From: Taeniopygia guttata | Lineage: Eukaryota > Chordata > Aves > Passeriformes > Estrildidae | Assembly (NCBI RefSeq): GCF_048771995.1 | Contig: NC_133050.1 | Location: 6,274,501-6,338,500, forward strand | Length of the DNA: 64,000 bases | Direction of reading: 5' to 3' | Part shown: positions 11,101 to 32,900 of the stretch, in pieces | Layout of the letters: each line of letters opens with the position of its first letter | How positions within the stretch are numbered: the stretch's first letter is position 1 | Notes under the pieces: model-generated | The model's input: only the letters and a program-made list of their open reading frames with translations | Database searches by the model: none | Told to the model about the DNA's origin: nothing | Position numbers and translations under genes: made by a program

Positions 11101-12767
11101 TTTAACACCTTTATTTGTTTTTAGCACTTTATTTAACTCTCCAATGTTTCCTTCTTTCAGAAAAGAATTCAGCTAAAGAAGAGGAAGCTGGAGGGTTCCA
11201 GACTCCCCTCAGTGTTTCCAATCCTCAGGTAGGAACACTTTGCCCTGTCATCTTCAGCTTTTCCTGGAGCTTCTGTGCATCTCCTTCCTTCCTTTCAGTA
11301 ACCTGCTGAAGCCTTATTTCCCCCAGTCACTATTTCCAGCAACAAAATTCCTTTACATTTCACTTCCTGGTGTTTTCCAAAACTATTCTAAAGCCCTGAC
11401 AAAAGGCTGTTCCTCTGAAATAACAGCTCTCGAAACAAACTAGATGCTGTGACTGTTCCTGAGTGAAAAGAAGAATGGAATTTCCATGTTAATAAACTGC
11501 TTGATGGGAATTCCACTGCTAATTCTGACAAACCAAAGCTTGTTTAAAAGTTGGTTCAAACTTGAAAAAATTCAAGTTTATAACTCAGGTTATATTCCCT
11601 GCATGTAGAATTTGGGGGATTTATACATGGAGGATTGCTTCACACAGGTCTTTAATAAATATTTCTTAAAACAGGATAGCTGTAGGTAAGTGTGAGTGAT
11701 TTTCTGTATGAAACCAGCACATGCTTCTCTCTGCCAGGGCCCTCCAGCACACCCAGCTGTAAAAGCTGTGATTTCCATGGGTTATCACCACTTAAAAACC
11801 CCCAGATTTCAGTTTTGAGCAGTGAATGCCCCAGCACTGAGCCCTGCTGTGCTCTCCAGTGTGTGTTTTTTGCAAAATCTCTTTTCTGATTCCAGGTTGA
11901 TCATTTGACCCGTAAAACATCTGAGCTGATTGTGTCAGAGAGCAGGACAAGAAGTGGAAAGATATTCCAAAGCTGCATTGTAAGTATCAGTTTTTCTTTA
12001 TTTCTCATCATTTCTGTTCCAAACAGTGAATAAAACTCAGAGCTTGAATGCATTTGCTGTTGACAGAATGAAATTCTCATCACTTCCTAAATTCCCATTC
12101 AATTCAACACTGCCAAAAAGAATTCTGTCCCAAAGAGTTGGAAGCTGACTCAATGCAGGTAACAAAATTCCTTAGTTTTAGCTGATATTTAGCCAAATTT
12201 CCTGCAGGTTTGATCCATGAGCCAGGGGAGTTTGTGCCCAGCACTCACCCAGTGCTTCTACTTGGGAAACACTGGGCCAAAATTAAAACCTCACCTCTGT
12301 GACTCCTTCATTCCTAGAAAAAATCCCTTTTATTTGTTTAATCAGGTCAGTCTGGCAGGCAGTGCTGCTTGTGTGTACCCAAATCTTCCCACCTGACACA
12401 GCTGCACCAGAGGTTGTGTCCAAGCTGGAATTTGGGCCCCATGTCTGTGTTACTCCTTGGTATCTGCAGCTCTGGGAGGTTTTGGGGACCTTCACCATGT
12501 ATTGGGAATGCTGAGTGAGGGGCAAATCCTTCTCCAAAACTTGTGGGATGAATTTCTGCCGGGAAATAGCATCCAGATGTTCCTGCAGGGACTGGGGTGA
12601 GGCTCTGGCTGTGTCCCACCTCTGTCCTGGCCCCAGGAGCTCCTGTAATTCCACGTGTAATTCCATCTGTTGGTTTTCCTTGGCAGGTGCACCCGGCTGA
12701 GCTCTCCTCCAGCCAGGAGGTGCTGCCCAAAAGGAGGAAGCTCAGCGAGCCCAAGGAACAGTTTTAG
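2073..12767 (+). CDS. HORMAD1: HORMAD1, HORMA-domain meiotic chromosome axis protein (13 coding exons)
   Basis: Coding exons: 2073-2105, 2380-2524, 3545-3608, 5694-5730, 6085-6105, 6204-6230, 6784-6851, 7598-7749, 9001-9236, 9591-9654, 11161-11228, 11896-11979 and 12687-12767. All are flanked by AG/GT and all phases agree, giving 359 residues against 394 in human. The HORMA domain spans about residues 18-225, with words such as [44 protein letters not shown] and [16 protein letters not shown]. The tail carries KTSEL...[11 protein letters not shown] and ends [14 protein letters not shown], a basic nuclear signal plus the peptide thought to act as closure motif in mammalian HORMADs. The protein coats unsynapsed meiotic axes, supports double-strand-break formation and is removed by TRIP13. 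One small exon of the acidic tail, corresponding to part of human residues 335-370, was not found, so the true protein may be slightly longer. Identity is certain; exon edges are by eye. Confidence 0.96.
2380..2524 (+). CDS. HORMAD1: HORMAD1 coding exon 2
   Basis: It encodes the start of the HORMA domain, [15 protein letters not shown] through GTRYMD, almost identical to the human protein. It ends in phase 1 at GTAAGG. Confidence 0.95.
2745..3400 (+). repeat. Interspersed repeat in HORMAD1 intron 2
   Basis: Third plus-strand copy of the family seen at 862-1,690. It is more AT-rich and more diverged but keeps the head (GATTGGCTTTTTGCAAATAT), middle (ACACCTAAATCTTCCAAAGG) and tail in the same order. 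It sits between coding exons 2 and 3. Confidence 0.65.
3545..3608 (+). CDS. HORMAD1: HORMAD1 coding exon 3
   Basis: It encodes [20 protein letters not shown] with a split Asp and a split Trp at its ends. It is easy to miss because it follows a run of about 100 bases of G/T, ending in 14 T, that serves as its polypyrimidine tract. Its 64-nt length restores the frame between exons 2 and 4; skipping it would put a stop (TAG) in frame. Confidence 0.93.
4135..5130 (+). repeat. 1-kb pure C/T array in HORMAD1 intron 3
   Basis: Almost uninterrupted units of CCCC(C)TCTTTTTT, 10-14 bp, with essentially no A or G on the plus strand. The opposite strand is therefore pure purine (GGGGAAAAAAG). Frames through it stay open for more than 300 codons only because the repeat lacks stop trinucleotides; they are not genes. 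Confidence 0.97.
5190..5500 (+). repeat. Dispersed intronic repeat, copy A
   Basis: It shares GGATATTTGAGATATT, TGAATGTTACATGGAATTCC, AGCAGAAATAAGAGAAAATA and TTTTTAATTATTCT, in the same order, with 7,050-7,390. This is either an old segmental duplication inside HORMAD1 or two members of an unrecognised repeat family. Confidence 0.7.
5694..5730 (+). CDS. HORMAD1: HORMAD1 coding exon 4
   Basis: It encodes [12 protein letters not shown] (human [12 protein letters not shown]); the first G completes the split Trp codon. The donor is GTAAGT. Confidence 0.95.
6085..6105 (+). CDS. HORMAD1: HORMAD1 coding exon 5, 21-nt microexon
   Basis: It encodes only LRQIVLA (human LRMVVLA), between CCAG and GTGAGT. 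The frame is kept whether it is included or skipped. Confidence 0.88.
6204..6230 (+). CDS. HORMAD1: HORMAD1 coding exon 6, 27-nt microexon
   Basis: It encodes VYTQTEDPQ (human VYTNPEDPQ), phase 0 at both ends. Confidence 0.9.
6784..6851 (+). CDS. HORMAD1: HORMAD1 coding exon 7
   Basis: It encodes [19 protein letters not shown] and DFG, the conserved YxFKFKYTxxGP strand of the HORMA core, and ends in phase 2. Confidence 0.94.
7050..7390 (+). repeat. Dispersed intronic repeat, copy B
   Basis: Partner of 5,190-5,500 with the same blocks in the same order, separated by different filler. It lies in the intron before exon 8. Confidence 0.7.
7598..7749 (+). CDS. HORMAD1: HORMAD1 coding exon 8
   Basis: It encodes the [20 protein letters not shown] and [16 protein letters not shown] block of the HORMA domain. 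This is the best-conserved part of the gene and much more GC-rich than its introns. Confidence 0.97.
8150..8645 (-). repeat. Interspersed repeat, LTR-like, family shared with 55.9 kb
   Basis: On the minus strand it reads CCCTCAGACATTTTTGGA, AGCATTTGAGACCCTGGCAG, CCATGGAACGAT and CTTGCAG..AAGAACAAGAAG, then GTACAGGGGG and TGTTGGCACTCACA. The same blocks occur in the same order on the plus strand at 55,905-56,290. It is a fossil fragment with no coding remnant. Confidence 0.75.
9001..9236 (+). CDS. HORMAD1: HORMAD1 coding exon 9
   Basis: It encodes [17 protein letters not shown] and [20 protein letters not shown], the end of the HORMA fold, then a charged linker. It may be two mammalian exons fused, since it stays open over 236 nt. 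Confidence 0.94.
9591..9654 (+). CDS. HORMAD1: HORMAD1 coding exon 10
   Basis: It encodes [20 protein letters not shown], an acidic linker with little sequence conservation. It is supported by splice sites and phase (0 in, 1 out). Confidence 0.8.
10013..10165 (-). mobile_element. CR1 LINE 3' fragment, antisense
   Basis: Reverse-complemented it reads as the CR1 phrase GAGAGTTGGGGGTGTTCAGC, then ACAAGGGGGAATGGCTTTA, GATATTAGGAAAGATTTGTT and GAGGATGGGAGGCCCTGGCA. CR1 is the dominant LINE of birds. It is a truncated old copy with no ORF, in a HORMAD1 intron. The next kilobase (10,170-11,160) shows nothing recognisable. Confidence 0.85.
11161..11228 (+). CDS. HORMAD1: HORMAD1 coding exon 11
   Basis: It encodes [20 protein letters not shown] after a split Glu, with a strong CTTTCAG acceptor. 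This is disordered tail. Confidence 0.82.
11896..11979 (+). CDS. HORMAD1: HORMAD1 coding exon 12
   Basis: It encodes [20 protein letters not shown] and GKIFQSCI, matching human VEQLVNKTSEL and SESKTRSGKVFQ. The donor is GTAAGT. Confidence 0.93.
12687..12767 (+). CDS. HORMAD1: HORMAD1 terminal coding exon
   Basis: It encodes [18 protein letters not shown] and LSEPKEQF, then TAG. Human ends VPKRRKFSEPKEHI. The last 45 bases are unit 1 of the array that continues through the 3' UTR. Confidence 0.95.
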   Translation: MHPAELSSSQEVLPKRRKLSEPKEQF

Positions 12768-13112
12768 TTGCCCAAAAGGAGGAAGCTCAACAAGCCCAAG
12801 GAACAGTTTTAGTTGCCCAAAAGGAAGAAACTCAGCGAGCCCAAGGAATAGTTTTAGTTGCCCAAAAGGAGGAAGCCCAAGGAACAGTTTTAGTTGCCCA
12901 AAAGGAGGAAGCTCAACGAGCCCAAGGAACAGTTTCCCAAAAAGAGGAAGCTCAACAAGCTCAAGGAGCAGTTTTAGTTGCCCAAAAGGTGGAAGCTCAA
13001 CCAGCCCAAGGAACAGTTTTAGTTGCCCAAAAGGTGGAAGCTCCACCAGCCCAAGGAACAGTTTTTGTTGCCCAAAAGGTGGAAGCTCAACCAGCCCAAT
13101 GACCAGTTTTAG
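12723..13112 (+). repeat. 45-bp minisatellite made of the HORMAD1 C-terminal codons and stop
   Basis: Nine units start at 12723, 12768, 12813, 12858, 12894, 12933, 12978, 13023 and 13068. Lengths are 45,45,45,36,39,45,45,45,45: all multiples of three. Each restarts with (C/T)TGCCCAAAAGG, and most end CAGTTTTAG. In the gene's frame the units read [14 protein letters not shown]-stop, LPKRRKLNKPKEQF-stop, LPKRKKLSEPKE-stop-F-stop, LPKRRKPKEQF-stop, LPKRRKLNEPKEQ, FPKKRKLNKLKEQF-stop, and three LPKRWKL variants. Unit 1 is the real gene end. Confidence 0.97.
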
Positions 13113-13780
13113 TTGCCCATCTCCCGCTGTCCCAAGTTCTCCACTCCTGTTTGGTTTTCCACAAGTCTGTTGGGTTTGAAGGATTCTGTTCATGGCAATG
13201 TGTTTTAAGGAAGGAAAATGTCAAAAAGCCCAGCTGAAAGATTCCAAACTCGTTTCCTACAGGACCATCAGGCAGGATCAGAAATCTTTGGATTTGGGGG
13301 TTTGTGGGTTGGCTGCAGGTCCTGATGGTGTGGAGGAAATTCATCTTCAACAAGGTTTCACCAGTGCCTCTGGTTCTGAGCTGCCTGCCCCAAAACCTCT
13401 CCAGTTTTGGGGTGATTTCCAGAGGGCTGGGCTGTCAGTTACGGTTTTGAGGTTACAGTTTTTGCTTTTTCTACTGGGACAGTTGGAGAAGGAGTTGGAT
13501 GCTTTGCGTTTCTTCCATCCTCAGGTGAAGAACAAACCCTCTTCGTGCCTTAAATTCCAGCCTCCCTGCCAGAACGCAGGAATTCCGAGGTTTGGGAGTG
13601 CCCGGCTGTCCCTGGAAGGATTTGTGGCACGGGTGGGACACGGGGCCGAGCCCGCCGGGGGCGTGGGGGCGCAGCCGTTCTCACCGGGGACAGCTGAACG
13701 TTGCATGAGGGTTTTGAATTTAAAAGAACAAAATCCGTTCGTCGTCGGTTCTCTGTTAAACGGCGTTCGGCTTGGGCGGC
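13113..13780 (+). other. HORMAD1 3' flank, no recognisable gene
   Basis: Mostly unique sequence that may hold the rest of the HORMAD1 3' UTR. I found no convincing AATAAA near the array and no similarity I recognise. Confidence 0.5.
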
Positions 13781-13784
13781 AGCG

Positions 13785-14560
13785 TGCTCCGGTACCGGCA
13801 GGACGGGGCGGGACACGGGACAGAAATGGGATGGGATGAGCGGGAAAGGGATGGGACACGGGACAGGACGGGAATAGGATGGGACGTGGGACGAGTGGGA
13901 AAGGGACGGGACAGGACGGGAATGGGATGGGACCAGCGGGAAAAGGGACACGGGACGGGAATGGGATTGGACAAGGAATGGGACACGGGACGGGACTGGA
14001 GCGGGAACGGGACAAGGGACAGGGTGGGACAAGCAGGAACGGGAACGGAATTGGAATTGGAATGGGACACGGGGCTGGATGGGACCGGAGCTGGGGATGG
14101 GACACGGAACGGGACACGGGACTGGAGAAGGACGGGGAGGGGATGGGACACGGGACCGGACACGAAACGGGGATGGGCACGGAACGGGCCAAGACCCGGA
14201 ACGGGACACGGGACCGGACACAACGGGGCACGGAACGGGACAAGAACCGGAACGGGATACGGGACCGGACACGGAACGGGACAAGACTCGGAACGGGGAT
14301 GGGCACGGAATGGGACAAGAATCGGAACGGGACACGGGACGGGGATGGGCACGGAACGGGACAAGAACCGGAACGGGACACGGGACCGGACACGGAACGG
14401 GACAAGAACCGGAACGGGATACGGGACTGGACATGGAACGGGCCAAGACCCGGAACGGGCCAAGACCCGGAACGGGACAAGACCCGGAACGGGACACGGG
14501 ACCGGACACGGAACGGGCCAAGACCCGGAACGGGACTAAAACCGGAACGGGAGCGCGCCA
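13785..14560 (+). repeat. GC-rich GGGAC/GGAAC array upstream of GOLPH3L
   Basis: Short modules such as GGAACGGGACACGGGACCGG and GGGACAAGAACCGG are repeated for 780 bp right up to the GOLPH3L promoter. All three frames on both strands stay open for 170-460 codons because of composition only. Confidence 0.95.
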
Positions 14561-14574
14561 CGACACGCGGGCGG

Positions 14575-14798
14575 GGGCGGAGCCACGCTCTGACTGACAG
14601 GCGCAAATCCCGCCCCTCGCCCCATCCTGGCTCGCTCATTGGCCGCTCCGCGCGGCGCGGGCTCCCATTGGCCGCGGGCGCGGCGGGGGCGGGGCCGGCG
14701 GCGGGCAGGAAGCGGCGGCGGCCCCGCGGGGCTTTTCCTCCCGCGGCCGCGGAGCCGAACGGGGCGGGCGGAGCCGCGGGGCACCGGGCGGAGCCGCG
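14575..14798 (+). promoter_or_regulatory. GOLPH3L: GOLPH3L CpG promoter and non-coding first exon
   Basis: It has GC boxes (GGGGGCGGAGCC, GGGGGCGGGGCC), two CCAAT boxes in the ATTGG orientation (14638-14642 and 14667-14671) and no TATA. A likely untranslated first exon ends at GCCGCG|GTGAGG, donor at 14799. The next acceptor sits immediately before the start codon at 16,993. This is the housekeeping promoter type. Confidence 0.8.
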
Positions 14799-15221
14799 GT
14801 GAGGCCGGGCAGCCTTGGCAGCCCCCAGTGCTCGGGGGAGGGGGCGAGGGTTCACCCGCGGAGCGGGGGGTGGGATAGACCGGGCCGGCACCGGGACCGG
14901 AACCGGGACCGGCACCGGGAGGGGCGGGATGGAGCCCCGGGGGTGAGGCAGAACCGGGCCGGGGTTTGGAGGCGGAGCGGGGGTCGCTGACAGTGGGATG
15001 GGACCGTCCCGGGAAGCTGGAGGGGGTGTGGGACCCGCCCGTGCGGCCTCAGGGGCTCTTCCCTGAGGGGTAATTTAAAATTGTTTTAAAATTGAAAAAT
15101 GAAGGTTTTTATAGCATGGTGTGGTTAAAGGGGATAGGCCAAAAAACACTCCACAACCTGGGAGTGCCGCCGCCGTGGGGAGGGGGAGATGGAAATCTTG
15201 GGGTAGAAGGGATGAGAGCCT

Positions 15222-28760
<13,539 letters not shown>

Positions 28761-28939
28761 ATGGAGCTCCTGGGGCACTGGGTGGGCTCAGCTTGGGGAG
28801 GGACCAGGGGATTTTGCTTTTCCCCTCCCCAGGTAGGGCTGGGAGGTGAGAACTTCCCACCACCACCACCACAACCATGGTCCTTGGAGAGGTTGGCAGC
28901 AGCTCTTCACTCCTTGCCCTTGGGCATTTCCTTCTGAGG

Positions 28940-29065
28940 CCAGTGCGGAGCCAGGGGTGGCACAGTCGGGGTGGCACAACCAGGGGTGACACAGCTGGGG
29001 TGACACAGCCATGGTGGCACAACCAGGGGTGACACAGCCATGGTGGCACAACCAGAGGTGACCCA
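28940..29065 (+). repeat. Short GGGGTGACACAGC repeat
   Basis: About nine 13-15-bp units of GGGGTGGCACAACCA / GGGGTGACACAGC. The remainder of 28,770-29,600 contains no gene that I can support. Confidence 0.85.
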
Positions 29066-29599
29066 GGAGCTGCTCCAAGAGGCCAAACCCTGGCACAAAG
29101 GGGCTGGGACAACTCCTGGCTGCCTCTCCTGCAGCCTGGGAGCTCTGGGGGTGTCACCTGAGGTGGCTTTGGGGGTGTTGGGTCACCCCCAACGCTGTCA
29201 CCCAAAACTTCTCCAGGTGTCTCCATGCAGGAGCCCCCCGGGCTGTGCCCCCATGGCTCAGCTGCTTTTTTAGGAAGAAACCAAGTGAAACTGTGATTAT
29301 TTTTGTTCACGACCCGCTCCCTTCCTTCCTCCCCGACTTTATCCTCCTGTAGTTCACTTCAAACTCAATTATTTCAATTATTTCTCTGCAGCCCAGGGCT
29401 CTGTCCGTGTTTCAGTGGGGGCATTTTGAGGGGCTCGGGAGGGGCGGGATGTGCCAGGGATGTCCCGGTGACATGAGCTCCCTCCTCCCCCGTGCCCCGT
29501 TCCCTCCCCGGGGTGGTTTTTGGGCTCTCCGGTGTCCCCGCATCTCCCGGTCCCGCATCCTCCCAGCCCCGGTCTCGAACCCGCGGTGCTCCGGTACCG

Positions 29600-29900
29600 C
29601 ACAAGCCACGCCCCTTTCCCCGCCCATTTCCCCGCCTACTCGCCTTTTCTCGCTTTCTATTGGCCGCTGCTTGTGCCAGTCATTCATGCCCCGCCCTCCT
29701 CCTGCACCGCCCCTCAAAATGCCCCGCCTTCCTCGCTCACTGATTGGCCAGGTGTGATGTCACCGCGGCCGAACCTCTGCGTTCATTGGGCAGAGCTGCT
29801 GTCATTCACACGGCTGAGGCAGTGGAGGCGGTGGCGGCCATTTTGGAGCAGGGCGCGGGGCCGGACGCAGCGGAGGGAGCGCGGAGCCTCCCTCGCCGCC
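29600..29900 (+). promoter_or_regulatory. ENSA: ENSA CpG promoter and 5' UTR
   Basis: It has three ATTGG CCAAT boxes (29659, 29743, 29785), a CRE/ATF-like TGATGTCA (29755-29762) and a YY1-type GGCGGCCATTTTGG (29833-29846) that often sits just downstream of the start of TATA-less promoters. The ATG follows in CCGCCATGG context. Confidence 0.82.
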
Positions 29901-29957
29901 ATGGCAGCTCCGCTCGGTACCGGCGCCTTCACGGAGGAGACCGGGCGGGACAAACAG
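29901..29957 (+). CDS. ENSA: ENSA coding exon 1
   Basis: It encodes [19 protein letters not shown] with a strong Kozak context (GCCGCCATGG). The sequence is diverged from mammals; phase and donor GTGGGG support it. Confidence 0.85.
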
Positions 29958-32900
29958 GTGGGGGGACCCCCGGGGGGGAGGAAGGAGATGTCGGGCGGGT
30001 CGGCTGCACGTCCCTCTTTCCAGTCCTAAGCGGCGATTGGTTGTTTCTGTTGTCCGTCTGGGGAATACCGGGCGTTGATTGGCTACGGTGGTTGGGGGTG
30101 GGCGGGACTTCCTGCTTGGGGTCCATGGCGGCGTGGGGTCGGTGGGGAGGGATGAGGGGACCGGGATGGGACCGGGATGGAACCGGGATGGGACCGGGAG
30201 GGGACCGGGAGGGGATGAGGGGACCGGGATGGGACCGGGAGGGGACCGGGAGGGGCGGAATTGGGGTGGGAGGGCGCTGGGAGCTGAGGGGAGCACTCAG
30301 AGATCCTGGGATGGTTTCAGGGGACATTTGGGTGCTGCTGTCAGATTCCCCTGACCCTAAAATCACATTTAGGAACCCCAAAAGCTCCCCAGGATCCCCA
30401 GAATCCTCCTTGGAATTACAAAAATCCTCCCCAGGATCCCCAAAATCCTGCTTGGAATTCCTGAAATCCTTCCCAGGATCCCCAAATTCCTCCTTGGAAT
30501 TCCTCAAATCCTTCCCAGGATCCCCAAATTCCTCCTTCGAATTCCCAAAATCCTCCCCAGGATCCCCAAAGTCTATCTGGGAGCACCAAAATCCTTCCCA
30601 GGAGCCCCAAAATCCTCCCCAGGATCCCCAAATCCTGCTTGGAATTACCAAAATCCTCCCCAGGATCCCCAAAATCCTGCTTGGAATTCCCAAAATCCTT
30701 CCCAGGATCCCCAAATTCCTGCTTGGAATTCCCAAAATCCTCCCCAGGATCCCCAAAGTCCATCTGGGAGCACCAAAATCCTTCCCAGGATCCCCAAATT
30801 CTACCTGAGATCCCCCAAAATCCTCCCCAGGATCCCCAAAATCCTTCCCAGGAGTCCCAAAATCCTTCCCAGGATCCCCAAAATCCTTCCCAGGATCCCT
30901 AAAATCCTGCTTGGGATTCCTGAAATCTTCCCCAGGATCCCCAAATCCAACCTGAGAGTACCAAAATCCTCCTTAGGGTCCCCAAAATCTATTCCAGGAT
31001 CCCCAAAATCCTGCTTGGAATTCCCAAAATCCTTCCCAGGATCCCCAAAATCCTCCCTAGGATCCCCAGATTCTACCTGGGACCCCCAAAATCCTTCCCA
31101 GGATCCCCAAAATCCTTCCCAGGATCCCAAAATCCTCTCCAGGATCCCCAAAATCCTTCCCAGGATCCCCAAATCCTCCCCAGGATCCCCAAATTTTACC
31201 CGAGATCCTCCAAAATCCTCCCCAGGTGCCCCAAATCCGACCTGGATTTTTATTTAATAAAGAAAAGTAAATGCAAATTAATAATGTAATAAATAATGTG
31301 AATTTTAGTTAATAAATAAGCATATGGATAATTAATACATGTAAATTAGTAATGTAATAAATAATGTAAATTTTATTTAGTAAATGTTTAATTGACAAAT
31401 GTGAATTAATAATGTAATAAATAATATAAATTTTGCTTATTAGTTAATTTTTTATTTAATTAATAAATTAAAATGCAAATTAATAATGTAACAAATAGTA
31501 TACATTTTATTCAATAAGTAAATTTTAATTTTCTTCAAGAAATACATTTTATTAAATAAATAATTATTAACGTAACAAATAATATAAATTTTATTTAATA
31601 AATAAATTTAAATTCAAATTAATAATGTAACAAGTAATGTAAATTTGATTTAATAAGTAAAATTTAATTGAAATAATCATTCAACAAAATGTAAATTTTA
31701 TTTAATAATTTTTTATGTAATAAATTTAAATTCAAATTAATAATGTAACAAATAATATACATTTTATTCAATAAGTAAATTTTAATTTTCTTCAATAAAT
31801 ACATTTTATTAAATAAATAATTACTAACGTAACAAATAATATAAATTTTATTTAATAAATTTTATTTAATAAATACATTTAAATTCAAATTAATAATGTA
31901 ACAAGTAATGTAAATTTTATTTAATAAGTAAAATTTAATTGAATTAATCATTCAACAAAATGTAAATTTTATTTAATAAATTTTTATTTAATACATTTAA
32001 ATTCAAATTAATAATGTAACAAATAATGTAAATTTTTATTTTATTTTATTTTATTTAACAAATACATTTTAATTCAATGAATTATGTAAGGAATAATGTA
32101 AATTTAATTTAATAAATAATTTTTAATTTCTCTCCAGGCTGCCCAGCCAGAACCTGGGGCCGAGCCCAAGGGGAAATACCCCGGGCTGGGGCTGAGGCCG
32201 GGAGGGGCAGAGTTCCTCATGAGGAGGCTGCAGAAAGGGGTGAGTGTCCCCAAAAAATGAGGAGAATTGGGTAAAAATTGGGTGAAAATGGGAAAAAGAA
32301 ACTGAGGGAAAAAAAGGAGGAAAACTGGGGGGAAAACGGGGGGAAAATGGGGGAAAATGGGGAAAAAATGGAGAAATAATGGGGAAAAATAGGGGGAAAT
32401 GGGACACTGGAGGGGAAAAAATGGGGGGGAAATGGGGAAAAAAAATTGGGGAAAAATTGGGAATCCTGGGGAAAAAATGGGGGGAAACTGGGGAAAAAAT
32501 TGAGAAAAATTGGTTGGGGGAGAAATGGGAAACCTGGGGGGAAAAACTGAGGGAAAACGGGAGAAAAATGGCAGAAAAATGGGGGGGAGAGGAATGGGAA
32601 AAAATGGGGGGAAAATGGGAAACCTGATGGAAAGAATGGGGAAAAAAATGGGGGCAAAATGGGGAAAAACTAGGAAAAAATGGGGGGAAATGGGAAAAAA
32701 TGGTGGAAAAAACTCCTGCCTCTGTAGGCCTGGTTTATCATCCCAAAAGTCCTGGCTCATCCCAAAAGTCCTGGTTTATTATCCCAAAAATCCTGGTTTA
32801 TCATCCCAAAGTTCCTGGCCCTGCTGGGAGGGGTCAGCAGGTCTGATCCCAAATCCCACAGGCATGATCCCAAATCCCACAGGCATGATCCCAAATCTCA

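Noticed and set aside
12120-12163. Possible extra HORMAD1 exon before the last one (ends TGCAG|GTAACA)
   Set aside because: The acceptor is poor, the phase does not fit the neighbours and the peptide matches nothing, although a small tail exon may exist somewhere in this intron.
29565-29605. Possible tRNA B-box (GGTCTCGAACCCGCGG)
   Set aside because: No acceptor or anticodon stem could be folded around it and no A-box lies at the right distance.
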